From assembly GCF_014699135.1 (NCBI RefSeq), contig NZ_JACOFT010000001.1, positions 186,001 through 250,000 of the forward strand: a stretch of 64,000 nucleotides of DNA, written 5' to 3'. Every line of letters starts with the position of its first letter. Within the stretch, counting starts at the first letter, position 1. The notes beneath the pieces were generated by a model. It did not search any database. It was not told where the DNA came from and saw only the letters and a program-made list of their open reading frames with translations. Below are positions 1 to 8,280 of the stretch, in pieces. Made by a program: the position numbers and the translations under genes. This stretch comes from Cognatundibacterium aquatile (lineage in GTDB: Bacteria; Pseudomonadota; Gammaproteobacteria; Burkholderiales; Burkholderiaceae_D).

Positions 1-218
1 TGCCTAACTTTATTGGCGATTCGCAAATATATGATCTGAACGTGACTTATACTGGTATCAAAAATGCGACGCTGGCTGTAGGTGTTAAAAATCTGTTTGA
101 TAAAAAACCAGATGTATTTATTCCTGCAACCAATCAGTTCCAAAGTGGCTATGATATTTACCAATATGATCCACGCGGTCGTTTCTTGTACGTGACTGCA
201 TCTTATAAGTTTAAATAA
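1..218 (+). CDS. TonB-dependent receptor, C-terminal fragment
   Basis: The window opens inside a reading frame whose last 71 residues look like the end of an outer-membrane TonB-dependent receptor. It contains the late beta-barrel motif NLFDKKP and a final strand, DPRGRFLYVTASYKFK, that ends in an aromatic-rich beta-strand as outer-membrane barrels do. The substrate (siderophore, cobalamin, carbohydrate or other) cannot be told from this piece. A strong terminator follows the stop codon, so this is the last gene of its unit. The 5' part lies outside the window. Confidence 0.85.
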   Translation, partial: PNFIGDSQIYDLNVTYTGIKNATLAVGVKNLFDKKPDVFIPATNQFQSGYDIYQYDPRGRFLYVTASYKFK

Positions 219-254
219 GAACACTTGGATTAAGTTCATTTAATCCAAAAATTT

Positions 255-293
255 AAAGGATCTGGAATTGAAATATTCCAGATCCTTTTTTTT
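255..293 (+). terminator. Rho-independent terminator after TonB receptor
   Basis: An 11-bp perfect stem (258-268 with 275-285) with a 6-nt loop is followed by a run of eight T. A-T pairs extend the stem on both sides. It lies 40 bp after the receptor stop codon. Confidence 0.9.
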
Positions 294-306
294 AAGGAGC
301 GACAGT

Positions 307-1599
307 TTAAACGCAGACTCCCGCCGCATAAGTCGCTGCAATACTGCGGTCATCTCCCAATAACGCCAATGCAAACAGTAATTCTTCCAATGAATTACAA
401 CTGGCGGTACGCCGTTTCAGCAGCGGTGTGGCTTGCGGGTCGAGTAGGATAAAGTCTGCTTCGGCACCGGTCACGAAATTACCGATATAGCCTTCCAGTT
501 GCATACTGCGTGCGCCGCCTAAGGTGGCGAGATAAAACATCTTGGTTGCGGGCAGATAGGTACCGCCCATACGGGCCACTTTGTACGCGGCGTTCATCGT
601 TTGCAGCATAGAAAACGAGGTGCCGCCGCCGACGTCGGTCGCCAGCGACAGCGGGACGTTTTGGGCTTCGGCTCGCTGAAAATTAAATAAGCCGCTGCCC
701 AGAAACAGATTCGATGTCGGGCATAAGGCGACGGCGGATCGGGTGGCCGCCATGCGCGCACGGTCTTCATCGTTGAGCCAGATACAGTGGGCAAACATCG
801 CACGTTCCCGCATCAGGCCATAGCGATCATAAATATCGAGATAACTGCGCGCTTCAGGAAACAGCGAGCGTGCCCAGGCGCATTCATCCCGATTTTCTGC
901 CACATGTGTCTGAATAAAGGTATCGGGGTAGGCACGTGCTAACTCACCAGCGAGCTGCATTTGCGCCGGGCTGGAAGTCGGCGCAAAACGTGGTGTGATC
1001 GCATACAGCTGGCGGCCATGTTTATGCCATTTTTTGATCAGGGTTTCGCTGTCGCGGATGCCGCCTTCTGCGGTGTCGCGTAAAAATTCCGGGCAGTTTC
1101 TATCCATCAGTACTTTACCCGCGACCATGCGTAAGTTGCGTGCCGCGCTCGCTTCGAAAAAGGCATCGACCGATGCCGGATGCACGGTGCAATACACCAT
1201 CGCGGTGGTGGTGCCGCAACGCAGTAATTCATCCAGAAAAAAATTGGCGACTTCCTGCGCGTGCAGGGGATTTTCAAATTGTCTTTCCGCTGGAAACGTA
1301 TATTGTTCCAGCCAAGGCAGCAGCCCCGGTGCCGGTGACGCAATGATGTCGGTCTGCGGATAATGGATATGCGTATCGATGAACCCGGGAGTAATGATTT
1401 TGCCGGGGAAGTGCTCAACCACGACGTGATCAGGCAGCGTCGATTTTAACTGTTGATAATCGCCCGCTGCCTGAACGTGGCCATCATTGACGATCAGCAG
1501 GCCGTCTTCATGCCAATGTGTTCCATCCGGATTACGCAGTGGATCATCGGTAAAGTGCAGCAGGCTTGCACGGTAGGCTTGCATATTGTGGATAGTCAT
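307..1599 (-). CDS. guaD: Guanine deaminase
   Basis: A 430-residue amidohydrolase that hydrolyses guanine to xanthine and ammonia in the cytoplasm. Visible motifs are the zinc-binding PGFIDTHIHYPQ near residue 70, AITPRFAPTSS near 205, QTHVAENRDE, AHCIWL, PTSNLFLGSG and the metal Asp in ATDVGGGTSFSM. Order, spacing and length fit the GuaD branch of the TRZ/ATZ family. It lies downstream of xdhA-xdhB on the same strand, so its product xanthine would be the substrate of the neighbouring dehydrogenase. The 109-bp gap after xdhB has no xdhC. Start at 1599 fits the family N-terminus. Confidence 0.93.
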   Translation of the reverse strand: MTIHNMQAYRASLLHFTDDPLRNPDGTHWHEDGLLIVNDGHVQAAGDYQQLKSTLPDHVVVEHFPGKIITPGFIDTHIHYPQTDIIASPAPGLLPWLEQYTFPAERQFENPLHAQEVANFFLDELLRCGTTTAMVYCTVHPASVDAFFEASAARNLRMVAGKVLMDRNCPEFLRDTAEGGIRDSETLIKKWHKHGRQLYAITPRFAPTSSPAQMQLAGELARAYPDTFIQTHVAENRDECAWARSLFPEARSYLDIYDRYGLMRERAMFAHCIWLNDEDRARMAATRSAVALCPTSNLFLGSGLFNFQRAEAQNVPLSLATDVGGGTSFSMLQTMNAAYKVARMGGTYLPATKMFYLATLGGARSMQLEGYIGNFVTGAEADFILLDPQATPLLKRRTASCNSLEELLFALALLGDDRSIAATYAAGVCV

Positions 1600-1708
1600 C
1601 TGGTTCTGTCGGACAGAGATTTGATGCGGCTCGCAGGGCTAATTTGCCCGAAAAGCCGCATCAATATTGGGTGATTGTTTGAAAAAATGTATTCTTGATC
1701 CGCGTATC

Positions 1709-4024
1709 TTAATCGCGAATCGCATTCACTGCGCGCAGTATGGCTTCACTGGTTGCTGGCGCAGGTAAAGGCGGATGTCGTTGGTGATCCGCGACGCTGG
1801 CAATTGCATCGCGTATCGCAAAGAATACGGAAAAAGGCAATAACAGTGGTGGTTCGCCTACGGCTTTTGATCTGTGTATGCTGTCAGCGACGTTTGTATT
1901 TTTAAACAGGCTGACGCGGAAATCTTCCGGGCAATCTGAGATTGCCGGTATCTTATACGTCGATGGTGCATGCGTGGTCAATTTACCGTTGGCATTCCAT
2001 ACCAATTCTTCCGTTGTTAGCCAACCCATACCTTGTATGAATGCGCCTTCTACCTGGCCTTTGTCAATCGCAGGGTTGAGTGAATGACCTGCATCGTACA
2101 ACACATCGGCGCGTAACAATTTCCATTCGCCCGTCAGCGTATCGACGACCACTTCTGATGCTGCCGCGCCGTAGGCATAGTACGAAAACGGATTACCCTT
2201 CATGGATTTGCCGTCCCAATACAAATCCGGCGTCGCATAAAAGCCATCGGACCATAATTGCACTCGCGCCAGATAGGCTTTCTGCACCAGTTCTGCAAAC
2301 AAAACAGTATTGCCGCCTGAGCTGATGTGGCCATCAAAGAAGCTTACTTCGTTGGCGATGCCGCCAAGGGTCGCAGCCGCAAATGTGGCGAGCCGATCGC
2401 GTATTTGGCGTGCTGCAGCTTGTGCCGCCTTACCATTCAGATCGGTACCGGTCGATGCAGCGGTGGCAGATGTGTTGGCCACCTTCGTGGTATCGGTTGC
2501 CGTCACTTTCACGGCGGTCAGTGGTACACCGAGCTCGTGCGCCACCACCTGAGCCACTTTGGTGTTGAGTCCCTGCCCCATTTCGGTGCCGCCATGATTG
2601 ACCAGCACGGAGCCATCCAGATACACATGTACCAGGGCACCAGCCTGATTCAGATGCGTCACGTTGAAGGCGATACCGAATTTGTGCGGCGTCAGTGCCA
2701 GCCCTTTTTTCAGCACAGGGTTGGTCGCGTTGAATTTTGCAATCGCTGCCCGGCGTGCTCTATAGTCGCTACTCTGTTCTAATTCACTGACCAGCTCGTG
2801 TATCACGTTATCGACCACTTTTTGACCATAGTGGGTGACGTTTCTGCCTTCGTTGTCATTGCGTCCGTAAAAATTCAGCTGCCGCACATCCAGCGCATCT
2901 TTGCCAAGATGGCGGGCGATATCGTCGATGATATGTTCTATCAGTATCGCGCCTTGCGGACCGCCGAAGCCGCGAAATGCGGTGTTCGATTGCGTATTTG
3001 TCTTGCAGCACATGGCGCGGATATCGACGTCGGACAGGAAGTAAGCATTATCCAGATGGCAAACTGCGCGGGTAGCGACCGGGCCGGACAGATCGGCGGA
3101 AAATCCGGCACGCGACAGCATTTGTACTCTGACGCCAAGCATCAGCCCTTCATCGTTGTAACCGACTTCATAGTCGTAGTGGAATTCGTGACGCTTGCCC
3201 GTCACCAGCATATCGTCGTCGCGATCTGCACGGAGCTTGACTGGTCGTTGCAGTTTGAACGCACACAGAGCAGCAACACCAGCCCATAACGCTGATTGCG
3301 ATTCTTTACCGCCGAAGCCACCGCCCATACGCCTGCATTCGACTTGCACACTGTGCGAAGGAATAGCCAGCGCATGAGCGACGACGTGCTGCATTTCGCT
3401 AGGATGCTGAGTTGAGCAGGCGACGTACATGCCCTGCGCTTCTTTTGGAATCGCATACGCGATCTGGCCTTCAAGATAAAACTGTTCCTGGCCGCCGACC
3501 TGCCATTTGCCACGGATGCGGTGCGGTGCGTCGGTAAGAGCTTGCTGCGCATTTCCACGCGCCAGTGACATCGGTGGCAGCACATACGATTGTTGTTCGT
3601 GCGCGGCGCGCGGATGCAGGACGGCCGGCAGTGGTTCGTAATCGACTTTTGCCAGGCGAACGGCGCGGCGAGCCAGTTCATGCCTGCGGGCAACCACGGC
3701 GAACAGCGGCTGACCGACATACTCAACGACGCCGTCTGCCAGTATCGGGTCATCTTTGATGATAGGACCACACTGATTGCTGCCGGGGAAATCACGGGCA
3801 GTGAATACGGCAATCACTCCCTGCGCCTGTCGCACGGCATCCAGATCCATATTGCGCACCAGCGCATGTGCTTGCGCTGATAAGCCGAGTGCAGCATGCA
3901 GCGTGCCCTGCGTTTCAGGAATATCATCGGTGTAATTTGCGCTGCCACTGACGTGCAACACGGCGGATTCATGCGGATGCGATTTACCTACTTCCGCCCA
4001 CGGTGTTTCGTTTTGCCTGATCAT
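1709..4024 (-). CDS. xdhB: Xanthine dehydrogenase, molybdopterin-binding subunit
   Basis: A 771-residue large subunit of the molybdenum hydroxylase that oxidises hypoxanthine and xanthine to urate. The N-terminal a/b hammerhead domain (about 20-125) is followed by the molybdopterin domains. Visible motifs are GGGFGGKESQSA, FRGFGGPQG, GTEMGQGLNTK and, near the C-terminus, AVGEPPLLLP, whose Glu aligns with the catalytic Glu of the family. Its ATG overlaps the xdhA stop in an ATGA junction, so the two subunits are translationally coupled. Length is normal for bacterial XdhB of the XdhAB type. Confidence 0.95.
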   Translation of the reverse strand: MIRQNETPWAEVGKSHPHESAVLHVSGSANYTDDIPETQGTLHAALGLSAQAHALVRNMDLDAVRQAQGVIAVFTARDFPGSNQCGPIIKDDPILADGVVEYVGQPLFAVVARRHELARRAVRLAKVDYEPLPAVLHPRAAHEQQSYVLPPMSLARGNAQQALTDAPHRIRGKWQVGGQEQFYLEGQIAYAIPKEAQGMYVACSTQHPSEMQHVVAHALAIPSHSVQVECRRMGGGFGGKESQSALWAGVAALCAFKLQRPVKLRADRDDDMLVTGKRHEFHYDYEVGYNDEGLMLGVRVQMLSRAGFSADLSGPVATRAVCHLDNAYFLSDVDIRAMCCKTNTQSNTAFRGFGGPQGAILIEHIIDDIARHLGKDALDVRQLNFYGRNDNEGRNVTHYGQKVVDNVIHELVSELEQSSDYRARRAAIAKFNATNPVLKKGLALTPHKFGIAFNVTHLNQAGALVHVYLDGSVLVNHGGTEMGQGLNTKVAQVVAHELGVPLTAVKVTATDTTKVANTSATAASTGTDLNGKAAQAAARQIRDRLATFAAATLGGIANEVSFFDGHISSGGNTVLFAELVQKAYLARVQLWSDGFYATPDLYWDGKSMKGNPFSYYAYGAAASEVVVDTLTGEWKLLRADVLYDAGHSLNPAIDKGQVEGAFIQGMGWLTTEELVWNANGKLTTHAPSTYKIPAISDCPEDFRVSLFKNTNVADSIHRSKAVGEPPLLLPFSVFFAIRDAIASVADHQRHPPLPAPATSEAILRAVNAIRD

Positions 4025-5517
4025 ACGGACTCCTCTGCTGAGCTTGTGTCAGCCGCAGCCGCAAATGGATTGAGTAAGGCGGTCGGTAGAGCATCGTCTG
4101 CGCGCGTTTCCAACCAGAAGCGACGCAACAGATTTTGCGCGGTCTGCAGGCGATACTCTGCTGATGCACGCATGTCGCTGAGTGGTGCGTAATCTTCGGC
4201 TAAGGCTAGCATCGCCGTTTGCAATGTTGCTTCATTCCAGACTTGTTGTTCCAGCGCGGTTTCGGCATGCGTTGCCCGTTTCGGCGTTGCAGCCATTCCG
4301 CCGAAGGCGATTCTGACTTCTGACAATATTCCATTTTGCAACTGTGCTGAAAAGGCGGCACACACAGCAGAGATATCCTGATCAAAACGTTTCGCCAGTT
4401 TATAGGTACGGAAAATTTTTCCGGCGCCCGGTAAAGGAATGCGTATCGCAGCGACGATCTCAGTCGGGCGCAAGTCCTTCTGCTGATAACCGAGATAAAA
4501 ATCTTCCAGCGCCAGCTCGCGTTCGCCATCAGCGCTTTTCAGGACGATACGACTACCCAGTGCAATCAGCCACGGCATAGAATCACCGATCGGTGAACCA
4601 TTGGCGACATTGCCGCCCAGTGTGCCCGCGTGGCGTATCGGTAACGACGCGAAACGCTGCCACAACTCGCTTAATTCCTGCGGATAATATTCACACAATG
4701 CGCGATAGGCCTCGTCCAGCGTGACTGCGGCGCCGATCTCCAGAACATCATTTTTCTCAGTTACCGAGCGCAACTCTTCAACGTGTCCCAGATAAATAAT
4801 ATCGCCCAGTTCACGGAATTGTTTGGTCACCCATAAGCCAATATCTGTGCCGCCTGCGAGCAGACAGGCCTGTGGATGAGCGGCCCGCAAGCGGACTAAT
4901 TCTGCCATCGTGCGTGGCGCATAAAAGTGTTGGCCCTGCCAGACATACTCCAGCGTTTCACTGCGAACCAAGCCCGCCAGTATGGCTGCCAACCCGGCCT
5001 GATCGAAATCCTGACGCGGTAATTCTTCCATACGATGCGCGGCGTCAATGATGGGGCGGTAACCGGTGCAACGACACAGATTACCGGATAAAGCGATATC
5101 GATTTGTTTGCGTTGCAGGGGCGCTGACTCCGGGCTTCTTTGCAAATACAGGTCCCACAAAGACATCACAAATCCCGGCGTACAGAAGCCGCATTGTGAC
5201 GCGTGGCACTCCACCATCGCTTGCTGCACCGGATGCAAAGGTGCTTCCTGGCTCAGGTCTTCCACCGTGAAAATAGCCTTGCCATCGAGCGTAGGCATGA
5301 GCTGCAGACAGGCATTCACGGATTTCATTTCGACTTTGCCATCCCGCAGTTCACCAGTAACAACGGTGCAGGCGCCGCAATCACCTTCGGCACAGCCTTC
5401 TTTGGTACCGGTGCAATGCAGGTCTTCGCGCAAGTGCTGGAGCAGGGTACGGGTGGGCGGCAAATGGTCTGCCTCGTGAATTTGTCCCTGGAAAAAATAA
5501 CGTATCAGCCCAGACAT
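4021..5517 (-). CDS. xdhA: Xanthine dehydrogenase, small (FeS/FAD) subunit
   Basis: A 498-residue electron-transfer subunit. The N-terminal plant-type 2Fe-2S domain shows GTKEGCAEGDCGACTVV (about residues 38-54). The second 2Fe-2S domain shows CGFCTPGF and SGNLCRCTGYRP (about 108-155). An FAD-binding domain follows (about 190-370), with LAGGTDIGLWVTKQ and LGGNVANGSPIGDSMP, and then the CODH-type flavoprotein C-terminal domain. It passes electrons from the molybdenum centre in XdhB to NAD+. First gene of the leftward xdhA-xdhB-guaD group. The ATG at 5517 follows the long intergenic region to the chemoreceptor gene. Confidence 0.95.
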   Translation of the reverse strand: MSGLIRYFFQGQIHEADHLPPTRTLLQHLREDLHCTGTKEGCAEGDCGACTVVTGELRDGKVEMKSVNACLQLMPTLDGKAIFTVEDLSQEAPLHPVQQAMVECHASQCGFCTPGFVMSLWDLYLQRSPESAPLQRKQIDIALSGNLCRCTGYRPIIDAAHRMEELPRQDFDQAGLAAILAGLVRSETLEYVWQGQHFYAPRTMAELVRLRAAHPQACLLAGGTDIGLWVTKQFRELGDIIYLGHVEELRSVTEKNDVLEIGAAVTLDEAYRALCEYYPQELSELWQRFASLPIRHAGTLGGNVANGSPIGDSMPWLIALGSRIVLKSADGERELALEDFYLGYQQKDLRPTEIVAAIRIPLPGAGKIFRTYKLAKRFDQDISAVCAAFSAQLQNGILSEVRIAFGGMAATPKRATHAETALEQQVWNEATLQTAMLALAEDYAPLSDMRASAEYRLQTAQNLLRRFWLETRADDALPTALLNPFAAAADTSSAEESV

Positions 5518-5991
5518 GAGAATCCCGTGTAGAAGTGTTGTGAAATTGCACGCAGCAGTCGAGAGTGACGTGAATCGTGAAGGTTAGCATTCAGATAAAT
5601 TAAATTTATATCGAAATGATGATGCTGACTATCAACAGCAGAATTTATGCCAGCGAATCGATAAAAAGAAGGGGAATAACAAAGAAAGTTCTGAGCACAG
5701 TGGCTCTTACAAAAGCATAATTAGTTTGCACAAAAATAGTGCAGACTGCATTAGTTGCCAACGAATAAATGAAAACTATTTATTTCGCAATAGTTATTGA
5801 ACATGTGTGAAAAAAAAGTGTAAAAAAATGTTTCCATCTGGAAAAATTACAGTATATTTCCTACCTGAATGTTACAAAGTGCGAGTTGATTCTGAACAAA
5901 ACCAGGACTTGCAATCAGGGGACAGGCACATAAGTTGCTGAAATTTTAGCGCTTTTGAATGTTTTAATTCTTTTTCAAAGTAGTGGCGTAA
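5518..5991. other. 474-bp divergent intergenic region xdhA / MCP
   Basis: AT-rich spacer between two divergent genes, presumably holding both promoters. I find no clear sigma70 or sigma28 pair. One small inverted repeat (AACTATT at 5774-5780 with AATAGTT at 5789-5795) and several A-tracts (5811-5827) are visible. No ORF with a ribosome site is seen. The MCP start at 5992 has only a weak upstream purine stretch. Confidence 0.5.
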
Positions 5992-7752
5992 ATGAATCTA
6001 TCAAAAATGACTGTTGGTAAACGCCTGGGGCTGGGTTTTGCTCTGGTTTTAATATTTTTGATCGCACTGACGATCGTCGGTGTTTTCCGGATGTCTCAAA
6101 TTCAGGGGCGTCTCGAAAAGATCGTGAATGTCAGTAACGTCGAAACCCGACTGGCACTCGATATGCGGGCGATCGTCTATGACCGTATGGTGGCTTTACG
6201 CAACCTGACCTTGCTCAATGACGAGGGGGACATGGAAAAAGATCTGAAGAACATCGCCGAACAGTCAAAAAAATACGCGGAAGCGAGTGAAAAACTGATC
6301 AAGCTTGCGCAATCGGCCGATGTCGTTTCGGGTGAAAAGAAAGCCATATTCGATAAATTGAAAGAGCGCGAAACAGCCGCTGCTTCTTTGCCGGAAAAAG
6401 CCAAGGCGCTTGGTCTGGCGAACGATCAGGAAATGGCGACCATCACCCTGATCAAAAAACTGCGTCCGGTTCAGCAAGGCTGGCTCGATACTCTGGATGA
6501 ATTGGTTGTATTGGAAGATAAACTGAATTCTGAAGTCGCCAGCGAAGCAAACTCAGCATTTAAATCGGCGACCAGCCTGATGCTGATTCTTGGTCTGATG
6601 GCATTAGCAGGCGGTATCGCGGCGGCGTTTTATATCAGCCGCAGTCTGATCCGGCAACTTGGTGGTGAGCCTGATTATGCGGCACAGATTGCCGGTCAGA
6701 TTGCTGCGGGCGAACTGAGCGCGCCGATAGACGTCAGAAATGGTGATCAGTCCAGTCTGATATTTGAAATGAAAAACATGCGTGACAGTCTGGTCAATAT
6801 CGTCGCGCAAGTGCGTTCCGGTACCGACACGATCGCTACCGCCTCCAGTGAGATCGCGACTGGTAACCTGGATCTCTCTTCCCGTACCGAGCAACAGGCG
6901 AGCTCACTGGAAAAAACGACTTCATCCATGCGTGAGCTGACTATCACCGTCAAGCAAAATGCCGATAATGCGCGTGAAGCGAATCAATTGGCTGCCTCTG
7001 CTTCGGAAGTTGCTCGTCAGGGTGGGGCGGTGGTTGCCCAAGTGGTTGAGACCATGGGTGACATCAACACGTCGTCAAACAAGATTGTCGACATCATCAG
7101 TGTGATTGATGGCATCGCATTCCAGACGAATATTCTGGCGCTGAATGCTGCGGTGGAAGCTGCGCGCGCCGGTGAGCAAGGACGTGGTTTCGCCGTTGTA
7201 GCAGCAGAAGTCCGTAATCTGGCGCAGCGTAGCGCCGCTGCTGCGAAAGAAATCAAAACGCTGATTGATAATTCCGTCGAAAAAGTTGAAATCGGTGCGC
7301 GGCTGGTGGGTCAGGCTGGCGTGACGATCGATCAGGTGGTCACCAGTGTTAAGCATGTGACCGAGATCATGACGGAAATTACGGCAGCAAGTCAGGAACA
7401 GAGTGCCGGTATTGAGCGTGTGAACCACGCGATTATCGAAATGGATGGCGTGACGCAGCAAAATGCGGCGCTGGTAGAGCAGGCTGCAGCAGCTGCTCAA
7501 AGTTTGCAGGATCAGGCCGCTGAATTGGCAAATGTGGTGGGTGTATTCAAACTCGACAAAAATGAAGGTCTCTTATCATTTCAGTCGGCACCAGCGAAAC
7601 CGGCCGCACCGGTTGTGAAACGCATAGAGCCTGCAATGAGAGCGGCAAAATCCAAGGCAAAAGCCAGTCCGGTGAAATCTTTACCTGCCGCAAAACCTGC
7701 TGTGAAAAAAGCCGCATCTGCTGCCAGCGATGATGGCTGGGAAGAGTTTTGA
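5992..7752 (+). CDS. Methyl-accepting chemotaxis protein (4HB type)
   Basis: A 586-residue inner-membrane chemoreceptor. TM1 lies at about 12-32. A helical periplasmic sensor of about 160 residues (four-helix-bundle type, ligand unknown) follows, then TM2 at about 194-214 and a HAMP domain at about 215-268 with the GGEPDYA signature seen in many Burkholderiales MCPs. The cytoplasmic hairpin carries the conserved tip [20 protein letters not shown], which binds CheA/CheW. An Ala/Lys/Pro-rich tail ends in GWEEF, matching the C-terminal pentapeptide that tethers CheR/CheB. No che genes are adjacent, so it is an orphan receptor. No gene overlap on either side. Confidence 0.95.
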   Translation: MNLSKMTVGKRLGLGFALVLIFLIALTIVGVFRMSQIQGRLEKIVNVSNVETRLALDMRAIVYDRMVALRNLTLLNDEGDMEKDLKNIAEQSKKYAEASEKLIKLAQSADVVSGEKKAIFDKLKERETAAASLPEKAKALGLANDQEMATITLIKKLRPVQQGWLDTLDELVVLEDKLNSEVASEANSAFKSATSLMLILGLMALAGGIAAAFYISRSLIRQLGGEPDYAAQIAGQIAAGELSAPIDVRNGDQSSLIFEMKNMRDSLVNIVAQVRSGTDTIATASSEIATGNLDLSSRTEQQASSLEKTTSSMRELTITVKQNADNAREANQLAASASEVARQGGAVVAQVVETMGDINTSSNKIVDIISVIDGIAFQTNILALNAAVEAARAGEQGRGFAVVAAEVRNLAQRSAAAAKEIKTLIDNSVEKVEIGARLVGQAGVTIDQVVTSVKHVTEIMTEITAASQEQSAGIERVNHAIIEMDGVTQQNAALVEQAAAAAQSLQDQAAELANVVGVFKLDKNEGLLSFQSAPAKPAAPVVKRIEPAMRAAKSKAKASPVKSLPAAKPAVKKAASAASDDGWEEF

Positions 7753-7823
7753 TTAATCGTCAGACTAGGCGGCAGAATCAGCAGTAACAAGACATAAGCA
7801 CCACATTTTTATATTGATCAGAA

Positions 7824-8186
7824 ATGAAAAGAAATACCATGATGAAATCTTCGCGTTCTTTCCTTATCTCAGCCATGTTGTGTGTGGCTGCTTCTTCGGT
7901 GATGGCTGCTGAAACAGCGCCTGTGATGGATAATAAATCCTGCGACCCACCGAAGTATCCGAAAGCGGCTTTGATGAACGAAGAGAGCGGCACGGTGACG
8001 ATGGGATTTCTGGTTTCTGCTGACGGTAAAGTCGTAGAATCGAAAGTAGAAAAATCTAGTGGCTCACGCAGCTTGGATAAGGCGGCCATCGGTGCTTTTA
8101 GCCAATGTAAGTTCAAGCCCGGCACAAAAGACGGCAAAGCCGAGCAGGCTTGGGTGAAAACTGATTTTGTCTGGAAACTGGAATAA
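7824..8186 (+). CDS. Periplasmic TonB C-terminal domain protein
   Basis: A 120-residue protein with a signal peptide (SFLISAMLCVAASSVMAAE) followed by a stand-alone TonB C-terminal fold: PPKYPKAAL, GTVTMGFLVSADGKVVESKVEKSSG and a final DFVWKLE strand. It lacks the N-terminal anchor and Pro-rich linker of a true TonB, so it is probably soluble and not an energy transducer by itself. Two Cys flank the domain (SCDPP and SQCKF) and could form a disulfide. Starts at 7824, 7839 and 7842 are all in frame. The later ones shorten only the signal peptide n-region. A bidirectional terminator follows. Confidence 0.85.
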   Translation: MKRNTMMKSSRSFLISAMLCVAASSVMAAETAPVMDNKSCDPPKYPKAALMNEESGTVTMGFLVSADGKVVESKVEKSSGSRSLDKAAIGAFSQCKFKPGTKDGKAEQAWVKTDFVWKLE

Positions 8187-8202
8187 GTTCAGTAAGAAAT
8201 TA

Positions 8203-8240
8203 AAAAAAGGGGGAAGACGCAATGTCTTCCCCCCTTTTTT
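8203..8240. terminator. Bidirectional terminator
   Basis: The stem GGGGGAAGAC / GTCTTCCCCC with a short loop is flanked by A-run on the left and T-run on the right, so it can end the rightward TonB-C gene and the leftward peptidase gene. Confidence 0.9.
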
Positions 8241-8246
8241 ATCGTA

Positions 8247-8270
8247 TGGCAAGACCTGCAGGTCTTGCCA
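8247..8270. repeat. 24-bp perfect palindrome
   Basis: The half-site TGGCAAGACCTG is followed at once by its exact reverse complement, with no loop. It sits between the bidirectional terminator and the end of the leftward peptidase gene. It has no adjacent T-run, so it may be an extra 3' stabilising hairpin or a protein-binding site. Confidence 0.6.
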
Positions 8271-8280
8271 GTTGCTTGTT

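Noticed and set aside
2798-3289. Plus-strand frame opposite xdhB
   Set aside because: Antisense to a conserved gene, no domain or ribosome site.
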